From the NCBI GenBank assembly GCA_026214975.1, contig CM047814.1, positions 24,592,558-24,656,557 of the forward strand: a DNA stretch of 64,000 nucleotides, given 5' to 3'. The position numbers and the translations under genes were made by a program. The notes under the pieces were generated by a model. It saw nothing but the letters and a program-made list of their open reading frames with translations, was not told the origin of the DNA and did no database searches. Shown in pieces: positions 45,427 to 58,077 of this stretch (position 1 is its first letter; each line of letters starts with the position of its first letter). This stretch comes from Gentiana macrophylla (Eukaryota > Streptophyta > Magnoliopsida > Gentianales > Gentianaceae).

Positions 45427-48400
45427 CTAGTTTCTGTCTTGGTCTATTTTCGGTTGATATTCTCTGATTTCTCTTTTCATGTCTTCCACCCATTGATTTT
45501 CAATCTTTGAGAAATCAATCCAAGTGTGTACTAACTTCCACCACTTCCAAGCCTCAGTAACGGTTAACTGGATACCTTGCCGGTTGAATCCCTGTCTCAT
45601 GTAATAGAGCTTGAACTCTTTTAATGAATCTTTTCCTGACAAACTCCTCAAACTTTGTTCAGCAGATTTCCTCTTCCCCCTATTGAGCTTCCTCTATGAC
45701 CTCCTCTTGCTGTTGTTCTTAAGGATTTTATCCTTACTTCCCATAATTTAAGTCCAGGGAAGTAGTTTAAACCTTCAAAGTAAGTCATATACTTGTAGGG
45801 TTTCATTCTTGAGTTGTATGAAGCTTTAAACTCCTTCAGCAGTTCATCAGTTAGCTGAACTCTTCCTGGTGCAGGGGCTCTAAAAGTATTAACTTCTTCT
45901 TGAAATCTTCTCTATTGAAACACCTTGTCGCTTCTTTTGCATCTGTTGTCTGCCGTTCTTCCCCCTTATTGACATCATCAATAAAACGATTCAGCAGGCT
46001 CAAAATACCTTCTTGTGTATTTACCAGATTATTCAGTTGTCCCTCCATAATTTTTATTCTAGTGTTTACTGAAGTAATCCGGCCTTCTGTAGTTTGTTCC
46101 AACAGATTCATTCTATCTAGAATTTTATGATCAAGTGCAGCAGGAGTTTATATCTCAGCCATCTTATCAACTTTCTTGTGTAATGTGGAAATCTCCTCAG
46201 ATATATATATACTTATCTCTCTTTGTAGAATCTAACTTGGCTTGAGTGATTTCTCGAAGCGTATAATGACTAGTGAACTGTAAATGAGTGACATTTGATG
46301 CAACAGTCTCAGTAGTCCTTCCACTATTTTCCACTAGATTGACCAAATCTTCAAATCTTTGTTCACTGTTTCTTAACTGATTCCTCAACTAAGTGATATC
46401 CTCCCTAACAGATTTCAATTTTTCCAAGATATAACCGGGTATTGTGGCAGCAATACTAGCAATATTTCCAACAGGTTCTTCAAAATCATCATCTGGTCTT
46501 GGTTGTCTTATTACAATGGCCCTGGTTTTGTCCCACTCATAGAGCTTAGGACTTCCCTCATCCAGATCAGAGACATTATCATGGATAGGTTCTTCTTCTA
46601 CAGGTGGTAACTCAAACTCCTCATCAATATCACCATAATCCAAGAGTTGCTCTTCAGATTGTACTTCAGCAACCTTTTCTTGATTATTAGCAGGAAAACC
46701 TACTTCAGTAGGTTCCATGCTGTCAACAAGGGTTTCCTACAATCCCATAACAAGTTCCAATATTTGTTCAATCACTGTCTGATCCTTAGTGAATTGAACA
46801 ACCAGTTCTGACCTGTGTTCAGTTGCTGCCTGATTTCCAACATACTTAACCATCTTTTCAACTGTCTCTTCAATCTCTATAGGTGTGGTAGATGTAACCT
46901 CAGTAACCTTGGATTGAAGTTCTTGTGTGATTATATGGGTCACCAAATTTAGCTCAATGGATGTATCAAGGATGACAACTATACGGATAGGTTGTCCAGC
47001 AGGTGCAACAATACATAATTGACCAACTTGGCCTTCAGTAATGGCAGGAAAAACTGCCAAGTTCTCTTCCAGAACTGATCCAACCTCAGCAATGACTTCC
47101 AGTTCCACAACAACATTTGCTTAGGTACCCTCAATGTTGATTCTTTCTTGGAATTGAACAGATTCTTCAGATACTGCATCAATCTGTTCATTTCTAGCAA
47201 CTTCAGCAGAATCCACTAAAGCAGCTCCTCCTAGAATTGTTGTTGCATCTAGTTGCGTTTCCAGTTCATCTGCAAAATATGTCAACAATTCAACATCATC
47301 ATTCTCAGCAGTCTGCTGATCTCCAGTAGACTGTCATTTTTCAGCAGGGTGCTCATTTTCTTTGTCGGCAGATCCTTCTTGAACAGGTTCAGTAGACCTT
47401 TCTTTGACAACTCCACTAGCTTCTCCAAGAAGAATAGGATGATCATCATCAGAATCAGAAAATGATGAATCATCACTATCACCAAAAGGTCTAAACTTTG
47501 GATCTCTGAACACAATCTTGCCTTTCTTCCTTCCATCTTCAATCAGCTCCAACATCCTCATTTGCAATTCAGATGTGTCAATTAATCCCAACAAGTTTTC
47601 CACTCCAAAGGCTTCAAAAGTCCATTCTTCAAAACTTGTCATAGGCTCTGCTGCAGGCTTATGCTTTTTATAGACACCAAACTTCCATGAAAGGTATTCT
47701 TGGATTTTCCTGAAGTCTGGATCTTCCTTTTGCTTCCTTGGCCTCCTGACATAAGGTATAGTAGGTTTCCTTGCAGAAGGTTGGGATTCAGCTTGTTGAC
47801 TTCCAAATGTCTCAACTAAATGAGACAGTTTCTTTAGCAGATACAAAAGCATCAGTTGTTTCTTCAGCAGGTCTATTTGTGTCTACCACTTCCAACTGCT
47901 GAACACTCACTTCCCCATATTTTGCCTGTTCCATAGCAGGGGGTTCATCCATCTTAGGTTCCCTATGAGTTTTGGCAGTCTCAACAGCGTCTTGTACCAT
48001 TTCAGTAGCCTTTACAGTAGGCTCTTGTACAATCTCAGTAGCCACTTTAGTTGGCTCTACATCTTCTTGTTCAACAATATCATCTCCTTCTTTTTCTTCT
48101 TCCCTTTCCCTTTCCCTTTCCAAGATTCTCAATTCTTTTCCTCTTCCATGTCTAGGCTTCTTCCTGACAACTTGTTTCTCTCTTTCCGAATGTCTTTCAG
48201 GGGATTCAAACAAAGAGTGTTCAAGAGTCTCTTTGTTCATTGCTTTTCTTTTTCTAGTTGCATCCTTAACTTGTTCAGTAAAAACATATGCAATTGTCTT
48301 CCTTTTATGTTCAGCAGGAGCAGGGGATACTTCAGCAGATTGAGCAGAGTTTTCTGGTTGTTGTGACTTTATAGTTTTAAAAACCTCAGTGACCATTCTT

Positions 48401-49422
48401 GTATCAGCAGCTTTTCTTTTCTCCACTGATATCCTAGACTCGGCAGCCTTTGAATCAGCCTTCCTTTTGGTTCTCAATTCCACACTTTGGTCACTCTCCT
48501 CTGGTTCATCTCCTTCATCGTCATATAGACCAAGAATTGGAGTATTGACTTCTGGCTTATATCTTGCCTTGTTGATTTTTTGAGGTTCCACGTCAGCAAT
48601 TCCACATTTTGGTCACTCTCCTCTAGTTCATCTCCTTCATCGTCATCTAGACAAGGAATTTGAGTATTGACTTCTGGCTTATATCTTGCCTTGTTGATTT
48701 TTTGAGGTGCCACATCAGCAAAATCCAGATCATTTAGTAGGCTTTGAATCCGTAACCCTATAGGTTTGACCTTTATGAAGAATCCAGACCCAAGATACTT
48801 CACAGGATTGTTCTCTTTGATTTTGTTCTTTATAATCACTATTTCTTCTATCATTACCTTCTTCATGTAGTACATAAAGAATGCAGCCCAATCAAGTTTC
48901 ATAATTCTTGATATGACAATCATCAAGTCAATTTTTGGCCCTAAGACAGTTTCATAAGTACCAACCAGTCCTAATAGATTTCTTGCAATATACTTGCTCA
49001 GTAGGTTGTACTCATAAGAGATATACTTGACATTGATTCCGAGAGATGCTTGCTCATTTGGATCACTCTTTATTGATTCAACAAAGGTAAACCTTGCTAA
49101 CTACAAGCTTTCTGGGCTTGTTGGTGCTCCATTGCCTTTAGCAAATCCAAAAACCTCTCTTAATATATCAGAAGAGACAAGAATACTGACCATTAATGGT
49201 TGTTGTAAACGCCTCTGTATGTGATTTTATCACCATATTTCTTAAAAAATCACATACATTTTTGTATGAAATCTTTGGCAGTGTTATGTTAAGAACATTT
49301 TCAAGACCTGCATACAATCTTATCCTTCTACCCATGTTGATTGCTAGTTTTGTTTCTTGGGCATCCTTGACATATCCCTGAACACTTTGGCTTCAGCCAA
49401 GAAAAAGATCATCAGCAGACAT
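45427..49422 (-). pseudogene. A2 env-like ORF downstream of pol (broken)
   Basis: A large open region between pol and the 3' LTR, typical of Sireviruses, whose env-like product has no proven function. The likely start is at 49422 (ATGTCTGCTGATGAT). Stops or frame changes break it repeatedly. Readable blocks: 48926-48474; 48591-47812, rich in Lys, Arg and Glu with KKPRHGRGKELRILERERERE, probably a coiled coil and nuclear-localisation-like; 47852-47334, basic then acidic; 47108-46737; 46718-46389, very acidic; 46388-46197 and 46111-45851, predicted coiled coils; and a final block ending WVEDMKREIREYQPKIDQDRN at 45427. I see no signal peptide or membrane segment. A 122-bp tandem duplication (48480-48723) explains one frame change. 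Confidence 0.7.
48480..48723. repeat. 122-bp tandem duplication in the A2 env-like ORF
   Basis: Units 48480-48601 and 48602-48723 share CCTTCATCGTCAT, GTATTGACTTCTGGCTTATA and TTGATTTTTTGAGGT blocks with few differences. 122 is not a multiple of 3, so it shifts the frame. Confidence 0.88.
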
Positions 49423-50057
49423 AATTTTTCTGGATTTTGTGAGAAAGAGAAAAGATGAATACCAAGATTATTTCCCACACTTGTGTTTTTGTAGAGAGTG
49501 TAATGAAAAAATGCTTGCTTACAGTCTGCAATATGTAGGCAGAGGTGGGTATAACACCTCAGGCACGTACTGTAGCACGTACTATAGCATCTGTGTCATC
49601 CCAATACACAATTCAAGTGGCAGTGAATGAGATAATTCCATGTGTCCCCCTACATAACCCCACTAAATTAAGAAACGGTTAAGTCCTTTTAACATCTATA
49701 ATAAAGATATGATTAAATTTATTAATTTCATTGTTGACTTTGATTAAAGTCTGACTTTACCAGCAGCTTTGTCTTCAGCAGCTTGATCTTCAGCAGACCA
49801 AGATTATTACTCTGCTGATATGATTCAACAGGGTTTGGGGTCGGCTGATACAAATAAAACACAACTGATCTTCATATCCTTATTCAGCTTGTTGAAAGTA
49901 TAGATTTGTCCAACTGATAATATAAGATGAAGTTTAATACCAATGACTGATCTACCAAGTGAGCTCACTCAGCAAGGCAAAGACCAATCCCCATGGAAAC
50001 TTCATTTGCTCAATTGTTCAAACTATAAGAGCACTTAGGAATTGTTGATACGAATGA
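49423..50057 (-). other. A2 spacer between pol and the env-like ORF
   Basis: About 630 bp with dense stops on both strands and no recognisable protein. An approximate duplicate is visible: ATGACTGATCTACCAAGTGA near 49943 resembles ATGACTAATCTTCCAAGTGA near 50054, each followed by CAGCA-GGCAAAGAC. Confidence 0.6.
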
Positions 50058-52407
50058 CTAATCTTCCAAGTGAGTGCACCCAGCAGGGCAAAGACTAGTC
50101 TTCTTGGTGAATTCCAATGCTCTGCTGACCATCCGCAGGTCAGACAACCTTGATGATGCCAAGTTCAGTTTTTCACTTAGAAAATATGTATTTATCCAGA
50201 GGTTTCGTAAAGATATCAGTAAGTTGATCTTCAGTAGGTATGTAGAGAACCATACCATCTTTGTTTTCAACATGATCTCTTATAAAATGATGCCTCACAT
50301 CAATGTGTTTGGTTCTTGAGTGCCAAACATGATTTTTTGTTATAGTATTTGCACTTGTGTTATCCCACATTATGGGAATTTCTCTTTCCTCAATCCCATA
50401 GTCCCTTAATTGTTGTCTCAACCATAGGACTTATGCACAAAAACTTCCAGCAGCTATGTATTCTGCTTCAGCAGTGGAAGTTGATATAAAATTCTGCTTC
50501 TTGCTAAACCAGGAAACAAGTCTATTTCCCATAGTCTGACATGTTCCTGTGGTGCTTTTTCTATCAATCATGCACCCAGCATAATCAGAATCTGAGTAGG
50601 ATATTACTATGAAACTTCCATCATTTGAATACCATATTCCTACTCCCAAAGCCTCGTTTAAATACTTGCAAATCCTTTTAACAACAACTAAGTGACTTTT
50701 CTTAAGTTTTTATTAAAATCTTGCACAAACAGCTACTACAAAGGATATATCCGTTCTGCTGGCTGTGGGTACAACAGACTTTCTATTATCATTCTGTATA
50801 ACGTTTGATCAAAATCTTTGCCTTGTTTATCTTCATTCGACCTGATGTTTGTACCCATATGAGTTGATACTTTGGTGCTATTTTCCATACAAAACTTCTT
50901 CAGTAGCTCCTTGTATACTTGGTTTGATATATAAGATTCCATCATGCATCTGTTTGACTTGCAATCCCATAAATTAGTTTATTTCTCCCATCATACTCAT
51001 CTGAAACTTACTTTTCATAAGATTAGCAAAATTCTCACCTAACACTTCATTTTCAGAACCAAATATGATGTCATCCACACAAATCTGCACCATCAGGGTG
51101 TTGTCTTCTTCATTGATTCTGAAAAGATTCTTGTCAATGGTTCCTTTAGTATAGCCATTATTCACCAAGAATTGAGATAGAGTCACATACCAAGCTCTTG
51201 ATGCTTGTTTCAATACATAAAGTGCTTTGTTTAACCTGTACACTTAATCTTCTTGATCTTTAACTTCAAAACCAAGAGGTTGCTGAACATAAACCTCTTC
51301 TTACAGAATGCCGTTGAGAAATGCACTCTTTACATCCATCTGGTATACCTTGAAGTTTTTATATGCAGCATATGCCAAAAATAGTCTTATTGCTTCAAAT
51401 CTTGCAACTGGGGCATATGTCTCATCAAAGTCTATTTCTTCTGCTTGTGAATAGCCCTTTGCCACTAGTCTAGCCTTGTTTCTAACAATGATACCAAATT
51501 CATCTAACTTATTTATGTAAACCCATTTTGTACTAATGATATTTGCATGATCAGGCCTTTCCGCTAGTGTCCATACTTGATTCATTTCAAACTCATTGAG
51601 TTCTTCTTGCATAGCAATTATCCAATCAGGATCAGCAATTGCTTCTTCAATAGCCTTAGGTTCCAGTTGGGACAAAAAACAAGTAATACATAGCTTCTAG
51701 TTGTCTTCTAGTCTTTACACCTTGTTGTACATTACCAAGTACTTGTTCAGCACGGTGATCCTTCAACCATTGTAAATCATTATTTGCTTCATTTACAGGA
51801 ACTTGATCTTCAATAGGGTCTGCGGTTGGTTCAATAGGGGGATCAACAAATCATTCAGCTACATCTGTTGTTGTATCAATAGTTTCACCAGCAGATACTT
51901 CAGCAGAGGCATCTTCATTTCCAGAATCAGAAACCTTTAGCCATTTATCTACTTTAGAATATCCACATACTCAGGGTTTGTGATTTCTATATGTATAGCA
52001 GGTTCTGAAACTTCATCATTTTCCATTCCAGTGAACTTTGGTTCATAAAAACCAACATGTATAGATTCTTCATTTTTTAATGACCTTTTGTTCAGCACCC
52101 TAAAAGACTTGTTGACTGGAGTAACCCAAGAAGATTCCTTCATCTGATTTTGGTTGAAAAGTCTTCAGTTGCTCCTTATGATTTAAGATAAAGCATTCAC
52201 TCCCAAATGGATGGAAGTAGGATATATTTGGCTTTCATCCATTCCAAATCATATAAGGTGTCTTGTTAAGCTTTTTGTTCAGTGAAGTATAATTCTATTT
52301 GTCGCATGTTGTGTTGATTGCTTCAGCCCAATACTTTCACGAAACTTTGCCTCACAGATTATAGTTCTTCATTCTTCCTTCAAGGTCCCGTTCCTTCTCT
52401 CAACAAT
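50058..52407 (-). pseudogene. pol: A2 pol, Sirevirus-like copia: integrase end, RT, RNase H (broken)
   Basis: Minus strand from 52407: it opens at the integrase catalytic glutamate (VERRNGTLKE), interrupted upstream by the B2 LTR. Integrase C-terminal sequence follows (52143-51949). RT has [18 protein letters not shown] at about 51620, [22 protein letters not shown] at about 51430, [10 protein letters not shown] at about 51320, LYVLKQASRAWY at about 51220, and the catalytic region QICVDDIIFGSENE at about 51090. RNase H has SDSDYAGCMIDRKSTTGTCQ (about 50600), STAEAEYIAA (about 50470) and TKHIDVRHHFIRDHVENKDG (about 50300), then LTDIFTKPLD. Several frameshifts and stops (near 51300, 51244, 50945 and 50430) make it inactive. 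The integrase N-terminal half, protease and gag are beyond B2 and C3, not seen. Confidence 0.9.
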
Positions 52408-53780
52408 TGTTTGTCCCAGAGAAGGGTAAAACTATAGTCAGAGGAGGGGTGAATGACTATAGTGGAGTTTCAAAAACTTTTCTTATGTTTAAAAGCTTTT
52501 GGGCAGTGGATAAGACCCTTCTTACTATATTGTTTCAAAGCAGTTTAGACAATCACATATATAAGATATAATATAGGCAATTAAATGAGTGGTGTAATGT
52601 AAATTGCGGAAAGTAAATTGGCACAAAGCTTATAGTGGTTCAGGGTGCTGTAATCCCTTAATCCACTCATCTCCTGTGATGAGTGGAGGATTTCACTTTT
52701 GTTTTCACAGATACAATAGTAGGATTGTGCTTATAGTGGTTCAGGGTGGTGTAATCCCTTAATCAGTCTCTTTTACTGCTCCTTGAGATCAAATCCTTCA
52801 GCAGCTATCACAAACACAACTCCTTCTCAGATGGCTTCTGATTCAGTTGCTTCAGTTTGTTGTGATTGAGATTCCCAAACTTGCTTGATCAACCTCAGTG
52901 TTGAATATGAAATTGCAGTTATGATGTCTGGGTTGATCTCTAGATAGATTCTTGTAAGTTCAGATAGAAGGCTTTAAGTTGACAGAGTTTCTTCTTGTTT
53001 TTTCTTTTTCCAATCGTTCTTTTTATATGTTTGTCAATGCCTTCTATTTATAGCCTTGAATATCCTTGATTTGAATTTTTGTCCGTTGGCTATATTAATG
53101 AGGTGAATAATCCTTGATTTTATTCTTGATTCCCCCTCAATTGTATTCTCCTTGATTTCAATGATCGGATTTTTCTTCAAATGTTTGGCAGAAAATCCAT
53201 CCTTGATTGTTCCTCTATTGATTGTGCATTTGATGCATGATCCTCTGAATCTTCATCATATTTCAAAATCTGATTTGGTAAGGTTTACTTTGCCGTTCTC
53301 TGAACGGTCAAGTGATCTATCTGACTTCACCGTTTAGATTTTTCTTCACTTTTTTGTCTTCAGTTAGCTGAAAGTTAGTTTTACTCTGCCGATGCACTGT
53401 TTTCCTCATTATTCCAGTTAAGGAGAATCTTTGTACTCCACTGATCCTTGATTGGAGTGAGATCAGTGTACACCATATTTAAACATTATGTTTCATCACT
53501 TAAAGCATTTAGACTTATCCAAGGTCATCACAGACTTCATTTGTTATAAGTTAGACCATAATGTCTTCATTGCTTCTCTGCTGGTGCTTGGCTGGCTTCA
53601 CTCTGCCGAATGTCTGATTTTACTTTGCCGTCGTACCAACTAGTAAAATACTTGTCTGACTCAACTTATACAACATGTCAGACTCTAAGTAAAGACTTAT
53701 ATAGAGAATTCTAACTTATTGCAGGCTTGCTATAACAGCTAGAATGGCCATCATCAAAACATAATAAAATGTTCCTAACA
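52408..53780 (-). repeat. B2 3' LTR
   Basis: 1373 bp, homologous to the B1 LTR. On the + strand it begins TGTTTGTCCCAGAGAAGG and ends GTTCCTAACA. It is inserted in the integrase codons of A2. TATAAATA (minus) is at 53045-53052. A local duplication of GCTTATAGTGGTTCAGGGTG appears at about 52628 and 52730. Confidence 0.9.
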
Positions 53781-53803
53781 ATTTCCCCCTTTTTGATGAT
53801 GCC
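53781..53803 (-). other. B2 polypurine tract with GGCATCATC motif
   Basis: The minus strand reads GGCATCATCAAAAAGGGGGAAAT up to the LTR, shown here only to its purine run. It has the same architecture as A2. Confidence 0.8.
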
Positions 53804-53937
53804 AAAACCCTCATAAGCCTGAACATAAGTATGCCAAATTTTTCACAATAATTGACAGAATAAAACTCAACAATTTTATTCATCCATTTAAGGGCAACAA
53901 GTTCAAAATTTATTCAAGTGTTACAATTACATTTTGC

Positions 53938-55417
53938 TTAATTCAGCCTTGTACCTTTTGAACTTTGTGGTTTGGACTTCTTCCATATCTTTCCAATCAA
54001 TCTTAGGTAACATCCACTTCCAGTATGCCATAGCAGTGTATTCAGATACTCCTTGGAATATTCTCTTGGCAAAGAGTCAGTTAAAGTCAGGAATAGTTTC
54101 ATTTGCCCTGGGTTCTCCAAAGTACTTCTCAAGTCTCTCCCTAGCTTCTGCAATGTGTGAGTCAGCAAACTTGACACTTTTGTACAGACCCCATTGATCT
54201 TATTTGTTCATTCTTCCCATAGGGCTGAAGAATTTTGCCATGTAGTTGAAGTCTTCTTGTTGCTCGATTGGCAAATCTTCTGGTCCATTTGCGGCTGAGC
54301 TTGGTCTGCTGGTTCCATCACTTTGCTGGAGGGGGGCATGTTGTCTTTTAATGTTAATGTATATTTTGGCCATGTCAACTCTCCTCTGTTCATCCTGGTA
54401 GCTTAGCCAGTCTGCCCAAGCTTCATATTGATTTTGATTTGGATATAGCCCTTCATGGACTCTGAAAAATTCCCTCACATGATCTAGGATTTCAGCTTCA
54501 TACTCTTGCCTGTTTCTATGAGTTGAGAAGCTTCTTTTCTCATTGGTAGTGCTAGATCTGTGATCTTTTGCTGACCTTCTTTGTTGACTAGATCCAGGTC
54601 ATTGCTGTCCAAGTCTTTGCTGTCCACCTGATCTATCTCTATCATCATCCCTTCTTTGAAAAGGATGAGGAAATCCAATGCAGGGTTCATTTAGGGCTTT
54701 TTCTCTTTCTTCTCTAGCCCTCCTTTGCTGTTCTTCTGCTTCATTTCTGATTCTGATTTCTCTGTCCCTTGCTCTCAGTTGTTCTTTAGTAAAGTTTGAG
54801 GGTCTAATAGTTGTTCCTTCAGGCTCATCCTTATTTTCCCCCCTTTTTGGCAGCATCATCCATCTGTTGGAGTAAGATGCTATTTGTGGCCTCTGCTGTG
54901 CCAATCAGAAAATCCAATTTTGATTCAATGGATGTGAATCTATTGTCATGATTAGTCAGTTTCTCAGTGACACTGCGGAATCTTGTGCCAAATGCCACTG
55001 CCATAGAGTCATTTCCTGAGAAATGTGTTGCCTGAGACTTGCAAGGTTGTTTGTGATATTGATGTTGAGTTGTCTCATCAGATCTCCTTGGCGTTGCACA
55101 ACAATGTTGTGTGCCTCAATATATTCAGCAATGGCCTGAAATTTTAGCTCAATAGAGTAGCTTTTGTCATTGAATGCCGAAGTCATGGATCTGAGGTGCA
55201 TGGCTTGCTGCTCTAATTCTTCAGCCAGCAGGTCTGCTGCTTTTTCAAAAGTTTCATTTGAGATACCAGTGGCCAGCTGAGAGAGTTTGTGCCGGATGTC
55301 AGCTGGTTCTGGGTCTGTTTGCTGTCCTCTGTCTTGATGCTGAGTCACATCTATATTGACATCCAAATCTTCAAGAATTTGGGTAGATGTGTATGCTGGT
55401 GTAGCTTGAGCTGCTAT
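53938..55417 (-). pseudogene. B2 env-like ORF, 3' part (broken, truncated)
   Basis: Minus-strand open blocks of the region between pol and 3' LTR of a Sirevirus. 55366-54956: MDVNIDVTQHQDRGQQTDPEP..., a Gln-rich helical stretch probably forming a coiled coil (RHKLSQLATGISNETFEKAA, LEQQAMHLRSMTSAF). 54904-54599: highly charged, with an Arg/Glu heptad-like run (REIRIRNEAEEQQRRAREER). 54690-54200: FRVHEGLYPNQNQYEAWADWLSYQDEQRR. 54177-53938: the end, TLLWHTGSGCYLRLIGKIWKK. Frames change between blocks. The 5' side is cut at 55417 by C3. Function unknown; the similarity to A2 is in composition and position more than in sequence. Confidence 0.68.
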
Positions 55418-57238
55418 TGTTAGGTGTAATGCCCGAAAGACAATTTTGTAATTGTTTTATTTATTGATATTATTCATATTTATTATTCTCATATTCACCG
55501 ATGTGACAATAGTATGTACACTACAGAAAACCCTAAAGTATATCGTTTATGTAATCACTTAACTCAGTGTATGGGATATACACGGGAGGATTGAGTTAGT
55601 GAAGATGTACTTAAAATACAATTAGCCCGTAGTGAAGTTAATCGAGAGTATCGGGTCTCTCCTTTAACGTGCTATTAATGCGCCCAGAACATAATAAGGT
55701 GCGATTGTCTTATCCGGACTTTCGGTTAAGAGAACCTAGTGGGGCATTTATATATGATAGATATATCATATAGTATTTGGACCGATTTGATTAGAGTTCA
55801 CGATATAATTCGATGTCGAGAAGTCTTATCGAATCAATCGATGATCATATTTATGGATATATCTTAATCCCGAGGTGATCACGATCCAACTGCTTGAATC
55901 AAGATATAAGGTTTGACTTGACGGTTAAGGATTACACTGAGTCTGTGATATGAATTACCACATCTTGGCATTGTACTGGATTGAGTGAGTAGTCTGTGTT
56001 ATCACAGATACGGAATCCATTCCTTCCATTTCTGGAAGTAGATAGACGGTTCCCTTATTTGTTAATCCTAGAAACCGATCGATCTATGGAGTTCATAGTA
56101 CAATCGATTAGGTACCCGGTGAGTTGTATGAATTAATTGATCACTAGGGGTTAATGGTAAATAAGGATAAGAGGTTCTAAAAGGGTTAACGGTAACTTCC
56201 CGATTTAGAATGAACAGTCTATGGAGGATTAATCCATATGTAATGATTATATCAATGGACGCTTATTATCATTCTCGTGAGGAGATAAATATAATCTTAT
56301 AATGGAGGAGTGCAGTCACGGGATTATTGTGGCATATTCCTGTGATTGATTTATCGAATATAATTATTCTGTTCGTAAGATAATTATTTATTTGATTTAT
56401 CGGAGCCGCTGATTATTAGTCCATGGTCCCCGACATGCCTCCAATATAGCATAGCTATTCTCGGACGTCGAATCCTGATAATATTAATTTAGTTCTTATT
56501 AGAATTTAATTAATTGATATGTGGATTAATTGTTTAGTTGGACTAGATAATTAAATACACGGAAAATAGTTTTTTCGTGGACTCGGCCCATTTTGGTGTA
56601 AGATGCGCATAACCTAATTGATTAGGTTGTGAGTGGCGCATGTTGTAGTTGTTATTTGTTAGGAAATTAGTTTTCTTAATAAATAATAAGACATATGATT
56701 AAATTATTTATGTGTTAAATAATTTAAGGAAAAGAAAATCTTTTGTATACCCTTATTAATTTGGGAATATTCTAGATTTATATTTTTAAGGAAAATGATT
56801 AATTTAATAATTATTGGTTAATTATTAAATCCTTGGAGGACAAGGATTACTCTCCTATATAAAGAGAGTTCTCCCAAGCCTTTTGATGAATCACATTACA
56901 CACATAATTTTCGACTTTCAACTCTTAGAGAGGAGAAGGAAAATTTCGGCCAAGGGGAAAAAGGATGAAAATCTTGGAGGTTTTCCGGGTAGCATATCGG
57001 AAAGATTCGATACGAGAATTTCCTTCCACCGGAAGTTGCTTAGATCACACGTACGGAAGATCGTGGTGCTCTTCACACCTTTGTTTATTCTTTCTATTGC
57101 GGTTCTTCAACTTGGATTTTGAGATCCAAGAGGTATGTTCTACAACCCCCTTGGAGATGTAGATCTAGTTATTTTATTACGTGTAATTTATAGATCTAGA
57201 TCCTTAAATCACTTCCGTTGCGGATGGTATTACTTACA
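55418..57238 (+). repeat. C3 5' LTR
   Basis: 1821 bp, TGTTAGGTGTAATGCCCGAA...GGTATTACTTACA. TATATAAA is at 56856-56863. Compared with C1, the stretch 56490-56830 differs markedly. Confidence 0.9.
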
Positions 57239-57239
57239 G

Positions 57240-57252
57240 TGGTATTAGTCAC
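57240..57252 (+). other. C3 degenerate primer binding site
   Basis: TGGTATTAGTCAC after the LTR, compared with TGGTATCAGAGAC in C1: three changes in the first 13 bases, likely weakening tRNA priming. Confidence 0.7.
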
Positions 57253-57786
57253 CAAGGTGATCTATATTTATACATATAAAATATTAGATCTAGGAGTGGT
57301 AAACATGTAGTTTTTGTGTCCCAAATTTTTTTTGGGGCCGGTGCATATATATGTATTTATTTATGTTATGAATGTCTTGGTTGAAGAGATGTATTGTGGT
57401 TGGTATTGTTTACCTGTAGATCTATTTTGTAGTTCTTTTGATTAGTATCAATTGAGCATATGATGTGTAATTTAATTTTATGCAACTCGAAAATTGTAAA
57501 GATGGCTTCTTTGTAATTTAAATTTTGATCGGGGTTCGAAATGACGAAGATGATGTGTTGAAGATCATGGTTTTGAAGATCATCAAGACGGTAAAACGAG
57601 AGGAGGCCGATTTGTTTAATATTTTTTTTGGTATAAAGGCTGCAGCAGCAGACAAAAAGAAAAAAAAAAAAAAAAAAGGAATTTTTTGGTAACCTAATAA
57701 TAATATAGGGCGGATCATCAAGGCGGCGGCAATTTTTTTTGGTAACCTATTTTTTTTTTTGTGACTTTGGCCGCAAGGCCTAATGC

Positions 57787-57824
<38 letters not shown>

Positions 57825-58077
57825 GGTTTTTTTTTGGCCGAGAGCTAAGTTTAATAACAAAAAAAAAAGAAAAATTTATTTTTTTTTATAAAACAAGTTT
57901 GTAATATAAATATATTTTAATATATTGGTATATTACGGCATCCTCTCTCGTAGTTCGTGGTTCGCGTCAAGATCGATGTTTTGAAGATCCGAAAGTTTTC
58001 AAGATCAAAATCGAAGATCAAGATTTGAAAACTTAGATTAAATTTTACTTTTCCTTAGAAAATAGGTTAGTCGGGGG
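57253..58077 (+). other. C3-specific 5' interior with long homopolymer runs
   Basis: This part has no counterpart in C1 (27141-28023) beyond the first ~100 bp. It contains A runs at 57661-57678 and 57790-57821 (32 A by count), several T runs of 8-12, a G5-T9 run after the long A run, and two TTTTTTGGTAACCTA blocks (about 57682 and 57736). No gene is visible. Confidence 0.75.
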
